A stretch of 64,000 bases of DNA from Nothobranchius furzeri (lineage: Eukaryota > Chordata > Actinopteri > Cyprinodontiformes > Nothobranchiidae): contig NC_091741.1 in NCBI RefSeq assembly GCF_043380555.1, forward strand, positions 38,132,877 through 38,196,876, in the 5' to 3' direction. The first letter of the stretch is position 1; each line of letters starts with the position of its first letter. The position numbers were made by a program, and so were the translations under genes. The notes beneath the pieces were generated by a model. It worked only from the letters and a program-made list of their open reading frames with translations, had not been told where the DNA came from and searched no databases. Of the stretch, positions 23,001 to 41,372 are shown one piece after another.

Positions 23001-25573
23001 ATTCACACACAATCACACTTAATACCTATCTCACAGACCTACAGAAGAATGAAAACAAAATTCTTCATCTGTGGAATGTGTCACGGTTGACAACAAGGAT
23101 GACAGCAGAGGTGTGAAAAACAAAGAACAATTCAGCGGCGGGCCATGAGAAGGTTTGTCCAACAATGTTCGCTTGTTTCTAACATTTTAACATTGGTTAT
23201 GCTGTTTATTACTTAGCTAGCTACCTACTCCATGAGGGGAATTTTGGGAGTAGAGAGACTCTTGAACAATAAACAATGAAAGTCTAATTCCTCAGGAGTT
23301 GGATCTGCTGCATTTCATTCTCAGTTACTGGTTCGTTCGTTTTCCGTCGCTTATTCCGGTCCGGGTTGCAGGGGCAGCCTCTCAAGTAGGGCGTTCCTGA
23401 CAGCGCCGGTTGAATTATTGGTTTCACCAAACTTTATTTAGGCTATGTTATTTATTCAAAATTGTTGTGGCTGACGAATAAAACTTTTGAGGAGAAATGC
23501 GATACTTTGAAGTTAAATACAGTAGGGCTGCAGCTATCTAATATTTTAGTTTTTGAATATTCTATTGAGCGGTGCGCAAATATAGCGAAGCCTCGAATCA
23601 GTAAAAATGATTCCAGGATTTTATTTATTCGAACTAGTTCAGTACTTGTTTCAGCACTAAAGTACAGCACACTTTCTAAGACCCAGATATCAAAATTCAA
23701 GTATTTTTAAAGTATTATTTCCAAATTCATAAATAAATGCTTTTAAGACCCCATAGAAACCATGTTTTAGTTGTATTTGCCACCGACGTGAAGACTGTCT
23801 CATCATGTTGATCCGACATTCAAGACTGCAGATGTTTTTCAGCTTTTTTGGGATAATGACCTTCAGCTTGCTGCTGACATGGTGAGCAAGATAAACTGCT
23901 GAATTTAGTGTTCTGAAAACCACAACAGGTTGCTTTGTTTTGCTTTGCACATGAAGACACAAAAAGACACCTTTAGCAACACCCAGGTGAAACCAGCATG
24001 AGATCAACACTGATCTGTTGCTCTCAGATGGAATGAATGTCGTCTTTTGTGGTGAAGCAGCTCAAGTCCTAGAAAACTGCAACTTAACCGGTTGGGCTGT
24101 GTTGGGAGTCGATGATGAGTTTCATTCCCAAGGTACAAAAAAGATCAGGCGGTAACACGAGTGTGATTATTTAGAGCCTGTAATGACTGCTTGTGTAGTT
24201 TAAACACAGAGCCGACCCTTAGCCAGGTTGAAATGAAGTCAGAATTATCTGTAGGACAATTATTTTATGGAAGAACAAAACTAAACAATTTGTGCAGGTG
24301 ATCACATACACAGGTTCATCATGTAGTGTCACTTAAACAGCATCATTTAGACTCGTTTAATAAACTTCATGTACACATTTTTAAAATGTAACTAAAATGT
24401 TTAGGATATTAAATATAAATGATAAAACAATTAAGAGCCTACAATATTTACAAATGTTTTTGAAAAGCTAACTGATTCTACTTACTAGTATCGCTAAAGC
24501 TTCTAAATTACTAACCTAAAAGTTTGTTTTTATATGAAAACATATTAAAACTACTTAAAGTGATCACTGAGGTTTGAAATAAGGTTTAATATTGTGTAAC
24601 AGAAGATCTTTACCGGTTAAATATTTTCCCGCCAAAAACGTAGCATTCAAGCTTGTATGCTAAGCTAAGCTAAACGATACAGGCACTGATTGACCTTTAG
24701 TATTCTCCAGACTTTCAGTGTTTGTTGATTTAAATGCAGTTCATAAATAAAAATAAGGAACCTTTAACATCTTTGTGTTTCTCTTAACTCATCAGTGAAC
24801 ACGTCACCAGTAAAACAGAAGCTATTTAGCTTTTAGCTAACTTGATGTGTTGTTTTGTATAGGTCCGCTTCCTGTGTATTGTGTGATCCTGCTGCAATAC
24901 ACTTTAGTTTCAGTTCTCTGTTCTAATTAGATTTAGAAAATAAAAAGAAATTAGCTCGAGCTAAAGCAGGAAACCTTCTGATGAGTAGCTGTTATCATGC
25001 TAACCTCACGGCGTAGAATAGCGCCATAGATTAATGGAACAGAGCCGTTTATTTCCACAGTGAAACAATCTGCTGAAACAAGTTCCTCCTTGTTCTGCTA
25101 CCTTTATCTGAGCTCTAATTAGATTAAGTCCACATTCTTATAAAGAAGGCTGCAAGTAAACTGGGAAGGTCAGCTCATGTTACAGAACAAAACAAGTAAT
25201 AAAATACTTAGACATCTACTTTTGGGTTAAAATAAGTTGTTTTAAGTTGTGATCTCAGTAGATCATCTAGATTTTAAACATGGAATCAAACTCCGTGGGA
25301 GAAGAAAAGTTCAATCTTTTAAGAATCTATTTTATGGTTTGAAGAATAATAACAGAAATCCCTATTTCAGTGAGAAAATCCAAAAAGTCTCACAGGCTAC
25401 TTTTGTTGCTGTATGATTAATTATATAAAAGTTGTAAAGAAGCTTTTGATCCCGAAACCATTAATAAGATCAGTTTAACCTCCTAAATGACTCACTCCCA
25501 GGCTGGGGTTGCGTCGAGCGCCTCCGTTGACCCCGTAGTGGAGCGAAGAGTTGCCCTGCAGACGAACATCCAT
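20001..25573 (-). CDS. proser2: PROSER2, proline and serine rich protein 2
   Basis: Three coding exons on the reverse strand: 25573-25496 (start ATG 25573-25571), 21741-21456 and 21361-20001 (stop at 20003-20001). The phases join exactly and give 574 residues. Exon 2 encodes an acidic helical block, YLSKEEQDCLQFFEDTIESL, characteristic of the PROSER2 N-terminus. Exon 3 encodes a long Pro/Ser/Asn-rich, probably disordered region ending with the conserved RPQGITVQFCGRGA and REALRKLGLLKD. Three NxYGGK[S/T] repeats occur near residues 395, 437 and 468, and an EALSKLGL motif near 290 is echoed by EALRKLGL near 563. There is no signal peptide or membrane segment. The molecular function of PROSER2 is poorly known. 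Identity rests on the terminal motifs plus adjacency to upf2 in convergent orientation, as I recall for human 10p14. The 5' UTR part of the first coding exon reaches the acceptor at 25629/25630. Confidence 0.9.
22445..23010. repeat. SINE fragment split by a TIR element
   Basis: SINE tail sequence (ggcctgtatttg, then aaccccccag) ends at about 22500 and resumes at 22963 (caaggcgcttctcaac). Between them sits an element with ends CAGGGGTGGACTGG (22502 onward) and CCAGTCCACCCCTG (to 22962). The 14 bp ends are perfect inverse complements. No coding sequence is present. It lies in proser2 intron 1. Confidence 0.75.
23011..25495. other. proser2 intron 1, remainder
   Basis: AT-rich intron. A short repeat relic at about 23326-23405 (cgtcgcttattccggtccgg) resembles a widespread teleost interspersed repeat. 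No exon or element is recognised in the remaining sequence. Confidence 0.4.
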
Positions 25574-26884
25574 GCTGTAGACAGGTCAAAGGTCAGCTAG
25601 CATCGGGTCTTCTTCAGGAAGCTTCAGTCCTGCAGGGACAAAACCAGGGTCGTGTCTAGGGAACCTCCAATCATCTCAGTAAGAGTCTGGAGACACAATG
25701 TGGGACTTTTTTTTTGTTACATTTATCTCAAAAACATCTTTAAATTAAAATCAAAAAGTCCAATAAACAAGTCAAGCTTACAGATACGGCTCTATAGATT
25801 AAATATAAAGCACCTGTATATTGTTGTTATAACCGACTAAACAATCTAAGCATCCAAATGTGTTTCTCCTGCTGTCTAAAGTTTCAGGAAGAGAAATTCT
25901 ACGGTTAAAACCAAACGATTAGGATTTCAATAGAACCATAGGAAGCATCAGCAGGTGAAAGGTGGGATTAACCTGAGGTTTAATCTTTTACCGCATTCTG
26001 TACTTCATAAGTTTATCTGCATGTAAATCTATATCAGTCTCTGTTGCGTAAACATGCAAAGTACACAGTTTCCTTCTGACATGCTCAGGATGTTTCAAGT
26101 ATGAAGTTTCCAACTGAGCATCTGATGAGGGAAGCACCTGATGGACCAGTTAGCCCACAGCAGGCAGCTGCAGAACCAGACCGTGGAGCCGAAACCAGAC
26201 GGTCTCTCACACACATTCCTATCTGACACGGATGGAAACTTCAGGAAAGACGCAACTGTTTCACATTCAAAGAGAAAGAAACTGAAGTGAACTATTATTA
26301 TTATGAAAGTGGATCTTCTCTAGTTTGAAAGTGAATTTAAGGTATTTTGTTGCTCTTGTTTGCTTTAATTCTGCTTTAATTTGCTGTGATTTCCAAACTC
26401 AAAATAAACATTTAAAATAAAGAAAAATGTTTCATAAACTCGCAGGAAGACTTGGTGTCAGCATACTTTTAAAAAATATTCTGTTTTCTCCCTCTGCATG
26501 TTTGACCACCAGAAGTCCTGTTTCAGTCTTCAGACGTGAATAAGTCTAATAACGGTGAGCTTTCATCATCTAACGTTTCTGTTTTTTGCTTCACTACATC
26601 TGATTCTCATAATAACTGCTGATATTTATAGTTTCTACAAAGTTTGGTGTTTTTGTAACGACAAAGTCTGCCTCAACTGTCTGAAATGATGTTTTTACAG
26701 GTGATTTTATTCTGACCCGCTGAGTTAAAGGGAAGAAAGGTCCTTTAATAGAGAACCCAGAATACTGACTCGTAAAGCTGCAGCTGATATTCATAAACTT
26801 CATCAGAACATTTTAGAAGTAAAAAGTAGTCAATCAGAATTCCTGATTCTGCTTTTTATGATGAAGCAAAAATAAAAAACTCAC

Positions 26885-27010
26885 CAAAGAATGGATCCGT
26901 CATAATATAACTGGAACATGAGTTTAAAACCGTCAGTCCTTAAAGGTCCAGTTGATCCCGGTGAGCTCCGTGTGTAACGTCACCACTGGAGCACATCATC
27001 TTAAACCCTG
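26885..27010 (-). promoter_or_regulatory. proser2: Probable proser2 5' untranslated exon / promoter area
   Basis: On the reverse strand, CATTCTTTG is followed by a strong donor GTGAGT (GT at 26884-26883). The acceptor of the next exon is at 25630 (CCCTGCAG before GACTG). The upstream edge is not defined by the sequence. The leader contains upstream ATGs (see findings). Confidence 0.35.
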
Positions 27011-27253
27011 GAGGAGCACCGCCCACAGAGGGTGTGTGTGTGTGTGTGTGGTTTCATTCAGGTAAATCTGGGAGGTGACAGAGTGACACAGTGGAAAATT
27101 ATTCTGCTCAGTTTCTCTGGGATTGGTTCACAGGCAGTAGAATATTCCAGCCTTGTTTGGTCAAACCAGCAGAATTTATTTTCACATTATGAAAGTTTCT
27201 TGATCATATAAAGAAGAAACAGTGTGGTGTTCTTAACTTTTAAAACACTTATA

Positions 27254-28821
27254 CAGGGAGTGCAGAATTATTAGGCAAGTTGTATTTTTGAGGAATAATT
27301 TTATTATTGAACAACAACCATGTTCTCAATGAACCCAAAAAACTCATTAATATCAAAGCTGAATGTTTTTGGAAGTAGTTTTTAGTTTGTTTTTAGTTTG
27401 AGCTATTTTAGGGGGATATCTGTGTGTGCAGGTGACTATTAATGTGCATAATTATTAGGCAACTTAACAAAAAACAAATATATACCCATTTCAATTATTT
27501 ATTTTTACCAGTGAAACCAATAGAACATCTCCACATTCACAAATATACATTTCTGACATTCAAAAACAATACAAAAACAAATCAGCGACCAATATAGCCA
27601 CCTTTCTTTGCAAGGACACTCAAAAGCCTGCAATCCATGGATTCTGTCAGTGTTTTGATCTGATCACCATCAACATTGCGTGCAGCAGCAACCACAGCCT
27701 CCCAGACACTGTTCAGAGAGGTGTACTGTTTTCCCTCCTTGTAAATCTCACATTTGATGATGGACCACAGGTTCTCAATGGGGTTCAGATCGGGTGAACA
27801 AGGAGGCCATGTCATTAGTTTTTCTTCTTTTATACCCTTTCTTGCCAGCCACGCTGTGGAGTACTTGGACGCGTGTGATGGAGCATTGTCCTGCATGAAA
27901 ATCATGTTTTTCTTGAAGGATGCAGACTTCTTCCTGTACCACTGCTTGAAGAAGGTGTCTTCCAGAAACTGGCAGTAGGACTGGGAGTTGAGCTTGACTC
28001 CATCCTCAACCCGAAAAGGCCCCACAAGCTCATCTTTGATGATACCAGCCCAAACCAGTACTCCACCTCCACCTTGCTGGCGTCTGAGTGGGACTGGAGC
28101 TCTCTGCCCTTCACCAATCCAGCCACGGGCCCATCCATCTGGCCCATCAAGACTCACTCTCATTTCATCAGTCCATAAAACCTTAGAAAAATCAGTCTTG
28201 AGATATTTCTTGGCCCAGTCTTGACGTTTCAGCGTGTGTGTCTTGTTCAGTGGTGGTCGTCTTTCAGCCTTTCTTACCTTGGCCATGTCCCTGAGTATTG
28301 TGTTGCACACCTTGTGCTTTTGGGCACTCCAGTGATGTTGCAGCTCTGAAATATGGCCAAACTGGTGGCAAGTGGCATCTTGGCAGCTGCACGCTTGACT
28401 TTTCTCAGTTCATGGGCAGTTATTTTGCACCTTGGTTTGTCCACACACTTCTTGCGACCCTGTTAACTATTTTGAATGAAACGCTTGATTGTTCGATGAT
28501 CACGCTTCAGAAGCTTTGCAATTGTAAGACTGCTGCAGCCCTCTGCAAGATATCTCACTATTTTTGACTTTTATGAGCCTGTCAAGTCCTTCTTTTGACC
28601 CATTTTGCCAAAGGAAAGGAAGTTGCCTAATAATTATGCACACCTGATATAGGGTGTTGATGTCATTAGACCACACCCCTTCTCATTACAGAGATGCACA
28701 TCACCTAATATGCTTAACTGGTAGTAGGCTTTCGAGCCTATACAGCTTGGAGTCAGACAACATGCATGAAGAGGATGATGTGGACAAAATACTCATTTGT
28801 CTAATAATTCTGCACTCCCTG
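27254..28821 (-). mobile_element. Tc1/mariner-type transposon, full length, inactive
   Basis: Terminal inverted repeats begin CAGGGAGTGCAGAATTATTAG at the left, and the inverse (TAATAATTCTGCACTCCCTG) forms the right end. TA dinucleotides flank both sides (27252-27253 and 28822-28823), the Tc1/mariner target duplication. The element is 1568 bp, the usual size for the superfamily, and carries one transposase gene on the reverse strand. It lies between proser2 and rab3ip. Confidence 0.95.
27582..28603 (-). pseudogene. Tc1/mariner transposase, disrupted (DD37E catalytic spacing)
   Basis: The reading begins at ATG 28603-28601. It shows an N-terminal helix-turn-helix region (GCSSLTIAKLLKRDHRTIKR), an intact 242-residue catalytic half from 28310, and a stop just after GGYIGR. 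Catalytic residues are visible: D in WTDE, D in MQDNAPSH and E in DLNPIENLW. There are 37 residues between the second D and the E, so it is DD37E and not the DD34E of classical Tc1. The N-terminal half is broken by in-frame stops at 28573-28571 and 28465-28463 and by a frameshift near 28310-28330, so no functional transposase is made. The enzyme would have catalysed cut-and-paste transposition in the nucleus. Confidence 0.92.
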
Positions 28822-29050
28822 TATAATAAATAAAAGTATCATAAAATAGATAATGGATACATAACAATAGCATAACAATACATAAAACGCAAACACTTGT
28901 TTCAAACTAACATTAAGCTTTATGAAAAAATATTTTTAAGACGTTTTAATTTGAAACATCAAATTAATAAATTGCCCCCCCCCCCCCAAAAAGGAGATAA
29001 TATGAGTTTGACATTTTAATTGGAAATTTGCATTTATTAGTTTGTGTTTA

Positions 29051-29106
29051 GCGCCCTCTACTGGGCAAATATAATACAACTCTGTAGTTTTTGGCGCCCT
29101 CTGCCA
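29051..29106 (-). promoter_or_regulatory. CTCF-like motif (plus a weaker second one)
   Basis: On the reverse strand, CCAGTAGAGGGCGC (29064-29051) matches the CTCF core consensus CCASYAGRKGGCRS. A weaker relative, GGCAGAGGGCGCC, lies about 40 bp away (near 29092-29104) in the same orientation. The location between proser2 and rab3ip suits an insulator. This is motif evidence only. Confidence 0.4.
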
Positions 29107-29299
29107 CCTGCGTGCTGTTTAATTGGACTTCTGGAGGAAAATGTTGGGAAAACACCAATGTTTATGATTTACTTTGAAAAATAAATATATTTATATTAAA
29201 ATTAAAGGCTTCACGTAAATGTATAAAAAATTGTGCAAAGAACGCTTATCCGTAGGACGTTTAATGTTTTCATGTGTGCTTTATTTTATGTTTTAATGT

Positions 29300-29559
29300 C
29301 ATTATGGTAGTTGTTTCTGCAGACTGCTTTGAAGAGCTTTAAACGCTGGAGTGCAGTGCGAAGTCAAACCGGATTGGATTGCTGCCTTCATGTACAGTCG
29401 TGCAATTTCCCAGTGTTCCCTGAACGCGTCTCTCGTCAGGCTCTGCGTCAGCCAGTCGCTCCGGTGTGTTTGATTGTTTGTTTTTATTTGTTTGTTTGTT
29501 GGGCTCATTCGGCACGTCTCTGGGGCGCAGGTCCATCGGTACGGATGTCCACACGGTGA
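29300..29559 (+). promoter_or_regulatory. rab3ip: Possible rab3ip 5' untranslated exon / promoter
   Basis: A G+C-richer segment ends GTCCACACG followed by a consensus donor GTGAGT (29560-29565). It is the best candidate for the untranslated first exon feeding the rab3ip acceptor at 33677-33678. The transcription start is not visible. Confidence 0.35.
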
Positions 29560-31649
29560 GTCCACCGCAGACGTTTCCCGTTAATCTGGTCGTTTTTTAG
29601 CCCGGTTGAGCGGACTAGTTTAGCCCGCTAGCTCCGATCATTTGTACTCATTATTGGATAATGTAGCTTTGTGTTTTTGCTTTCCACAAACAAAGTGGGT
29701 AAACACTCATGTTGTCAGTGTTTATGCATATTTTCTACAATCGTCTCGCGATGAGACGTTATTTCCGTGCATGTTTGATGCGTTTGGTGTCAGATAGCCG
29801 CGGCTAGCTTACCAATACCAGCTGTTAGCTTGTCTGCTAACACCTAGGATCACCTGAAACAGGTGAGTTTGTGCCTATAAAACACGCTCTGATTCCGCCA
29901 CACGAGCTGCACTTTAACCCTGAGAACGGTGACATTACAGGTAGCTCCACTATTAACCATTTTAAGACCCAGAGAGGCTGTTTGTTGCAGATCGTTTTAC
30001 GATAAAATGATCAAAATACTAAGAACCTAATGCAAGAATTTACTTATGTAATAGGAATAATGGTGTTTGTCAATTTTCCAGGAAACAAATCTCAACCTGG
30101 TTTCCAGTCACAACAACAGTAATTTATGGATTTGATTATTTTGCAAATTAGATATAAAACCAGCTGGTTGTTGGGTAGGGTTAAGGTTAGGGATAGGAGT
30201 TAATCTGAATTTATTTATTTATTGATTATTTTATGGGGTAATTTAATGTTAAGTCAGTTTATTTAAAACATATTAGATTAGATTTTCTATCATTTTCCTT
30301 TACATTAACATGTACATTTATATTATCTAAAATAGTTGCAATCAAACAAAAATAAGTTTTTGAAAGATAAGGACGCCGGCTGTGAGATAAAAGTGTAAAA
30401 GGTAACTCTGGGGACTGGATCGGTATGCAGACGTGTCTCATTCGCACACATTGGTGCTTTTTTCGCACTGTGAGTGCTCCAGCCATCTTCTTCTTTCAAC
30501 TTTGATTGTTCACTGACTGCTGCGCTCCGATTAGTGAGCGCATGATGTGCAGAAGGGTTTGCTTTTGAAACAAAAATACATTTTCTATGCTGGAAGCTAA
30601 ATTAAAATAACTATCAGCTGAGCAGTAAAACTCTGTGTCCTGGTAACTCAGTGGATCTGAAACCTCAAACCTGCTACTTTCCTCCCTGTAAAGCTGTTCG
30701 ATGCAACAATTTCTGCTGAGTAACATAAAACTTACAACACAAAGTAAAACGAGTCGTACTCGGCCAACTTCTTCCTTTGGTTTGTGATCTGATGCAGATG
30801 CAGAATGTCCCTTTGGTTTTGAGTTCCTCGACATTATTTGTGTTTTGTTTTTAGCCATTCGAGGTTCAGCAGCTCATGCTTTGGATCTTTGCTGAACAGG
30901 AGCATCAATCGGCCTCCAGGGCCGCCGTCACGTCTGCCTATCTGATGCAGTGTCTCCCACCTGCCTCTGGGTGCCATGATGAGGAGATAATTGGTGTTTG
31001 AGCTCACCTGGAGGTCAGAATGTTCTGGCTGATCAGACTATGAAATATTAAAAACACAAACGGTAAAAGCAGCAAGGCTTTAAGTCCTGCTGAAGCAGAT
31101 TAAAACGGAAACTCGTCCGCTGCAGGCGGAAGGCAGCAGGTGAATGTTCTGCTCCATCAGTGGAACCCTGGTGGAACCCAGCGTTCTTCCTGTGTGGAAC
31201 AAAGACTTTGTGTTGTGTGAACGTGAGCTGTTTCCACGTCAGTTTGGGACGACAGAACCCATATGTAGTAACTCGGGTCGGCCAGAGGAACTGGATCTGT
31301 GATCAGCATCCATCATCGTGTCGGGTTACCACCAGCTCTCCAGGACTGGTTTCCATGGAGACCCGCTGTGGGAGATAGGTTGGCTTGATGCCGGTGGGTT
31401 TTCACCTGGCTTTGGTTCATCGTTTTAGGTTCTGAGCTACGAAATGAAACCGTTTGGCGTTGACGAGACCTGCATGTGTGTTTGTGTCACCATGGAAGGG
31501 ATTCTGGGTTAAAGGTCATCGTTTCTAATTCATATCATAGAAGACGTACGCTTTTATTTACATTTTGTTTTCCGTTCTAAAGTCCCTCCTACTCAGATTA
31601 GGATTATGAGACTGGATTTTATTTGCTGAGTATGTAAACGGAGCCTTGG

Positions 31650-31880
31650 GCTGCAGAAAACGCCTGGTGGCACTGTTGCCTCGTAGCAAGAAGGTTGTAG
31701 GTTCAAACCCCGCCTGTGGCCTTTCTGGAGTTGGCATGTTCTCCTCATGCATGTGTGTGTTTTCTCCCACGGATAACACACACACACATCAGCTGGATTG
31801 ACTGCACTATGATCTGCATCCTCTGAAATTCGCTCTGGATAAAAGTCTCTGCCAAATAAAAGAACATTAAGAAAAAACTG
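31650..31880 (+). repeat. tRNA-derived SINE with an L2-like tail
   Basis: The head includes gtggcactgttgcctcgtag and a B box GGTTCAAACCC. The body has tctggagttggcatgttctc, and the tail has ctctggataaaagtctctgcc, a common 3' tail of fish SINEs. A short CA repeat interrupts it near 31779-31790. Confidence 0.7.
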
Positions 31881-32944
31881 GGTGAGAAGAGAAGGAAGGT
31901 CCAGCTCAGTAGAACTGGAACGATCAACAAAACAACAATTCAACCTCCTTCTGGGTTGTTTTCTAGACTTGAGACACGCGTTTCTGTCCCTCCTGTCCTC
32001 ATGAGTCTGATTTAGATTCTTGGGTCCATCTGAAGAATCCGTCAGTTTGAAAACATTCATCTAAACCTGCGGTTTATAAAAAAAAAACGTGTATTTTGTT
32101 TGACTTGATGTTGGGGAGCAGGCAACGAGGCTCCGACAGCCTGATGCTCTTCAGCTGTAAGCGGGTGTGAATGTGCTGAGTGGGCAGAAGGTGAGCTGGT
32201 GTTTACACGCACAGATGGATCTGGATTGATCCAAATATTCGTTCCACAGACGAGTGAAAAACGCAGCCGTCAGGAAGCACTTAAAGACTCCATTAATCAA
32301 GTAACGCAGCAGCAGCCTGAGAGACGAAACGCAGGGCAGAGACACCGCACCCAGCTTCCTTCCCGCTGGTTTTCTAAGCTACAATAAAAGTTTATTATGA
32401 AAAGTTTGGGTTAAACTGTGATGACCAGGATGTGGTTCCTCTTCAGGGTTTAGCCATGACTCGGCACCTTTAACGGGCCGGGTCTGCTGGACGGCCACAT
32501 TAGTGATGCTAACAGAAGCCATGAGAGCTGTGGTCCGGTTCTGTTCCGTGGACCGTCTGAGGGCTAAGAGGGTTTGATCTCTACCAGAACTTTCCTCAGG
32601 TTCAGCTGTTCTATTAATGACACCTGACGAAAGTGACTCCTCTCCTTGTTCCAGGTGAGTCACCTGTCCCGAGTCAGCTGTTTACCTGAAACCAGAGCCT
32701 GCTGGCATCTCCATCCACCACGACTATGGTACACACACACACACACGCACACGCACACACACACACGCACACACGGATTTCCTAAGTGTCTGTTTCAGAG
32801 CTTCATTTAGATGTGGTTTAGATGTTTGAGTTTAACTCCTGATCACAGCTGCAGCTGTTCAGAAGAGCTGCTGCTCACTGAAGGTAACGTCTGGTGAAGA
32901 GGTGCTCTGGTCACGGGAGCAGGCCTTGAGATGATCGATCAGGA

Positions 32945-33650
32945 ATGAATGAATAGATGGAGAGATGAGCGTTGAATGGATGGATGGATGGATGGATAGA
33001 TGGAGAGATGATGGATGGACAGATAGATGGATGATGAATGAATGAATGAATGGAGAGATGAGCATTGAATGGATGGATGAATTGATAAATAGATGGATGA
33101 TGGAGAGATGATGGATGGATGAATGGATAGATGGATTGATAAATAGATGGAAGATGGATGGATGCTGGATGGACAGATATATGGATGATGAATGAATGAA
33201 TGAATGGAGAGATGAGCATTGAATGGATGGATGAATTGATAAATAGATGGATGATGGAGAGATGATGGATGGATGAATGGATAGATGGATTGATAAATAG
33301 ATGGAAGATGGATGGATGCTGGATGGACACTGGATAATGAATGAATGAATGGAGAGATGAGCATTGAATGGATAGATGAATTGATAAATAGATGGAAGAT
33401 GGATGGATGATGGATGGACAGATAGATGGATGAGGAATGAATGAATGGAGAGATGAGCGTTGAATGGATAGATGAATTGATAAATAGATGGAGAGATGAT
33501 GGATGGATGGACAGATAGATGGATGATGAATGAATGAATGAATGAATGGAGAGATGAGCGTTGGATGGATGTATGGATCGATAAATAGATTGATGATGGA
33601 TAGAGGATGGGTGAGGAATGGGTGATGGACAGATAGATGAATGGATGAAT
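32945..33650. repeat. GGAT/GAAT-rich tandem array with higher-order period
   Basis: Degenerate (GGAT)n and (GAAT)n tetranucleotides are organised into longer units marked by GGAGAGATGAGC[A/G]TTGAATGG. Marker starts near 33052, 33206 and 33351 give spacings of about 154 and 145 bp, followed by further degenerate units. The array ends about 30 bp before the rab3ip first coding exon. Confidence 0.85.
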
Positions 33651-33705
33651 CGGCTGATGCCGTCTCTGCGTTCTACAGAGTGGATGATGTTGGAGATCGG
33701 CTGCT

Positions 33706-41372
<7,667 letters not shown>

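Larger units (their letters stand above)
29566..33678. other. Putative rab3ip intron 1, unassigned parts
   Basis: The interval contains a SINE and a tandem array, listed separately. A reverse-strand open segment near 30985-30855 reads LLIMAPRGRWETLHQIGRRD and then LLFSKDPKHELLNLEW; it is followed directly by a second reverse-strand open stretch of 120 codons starting at 30858. I recognise neither; they may be relics of a mobile element. A CA/CGCA microsatellite is at about 32730-32775. Confidence 0.35.

Noticed and set aside
32859..33364. Ser/His/Pro/Ile-rich reverse-strand ORFs
   Set aside because: They are translations of the GGAT/GAAT tandem array.
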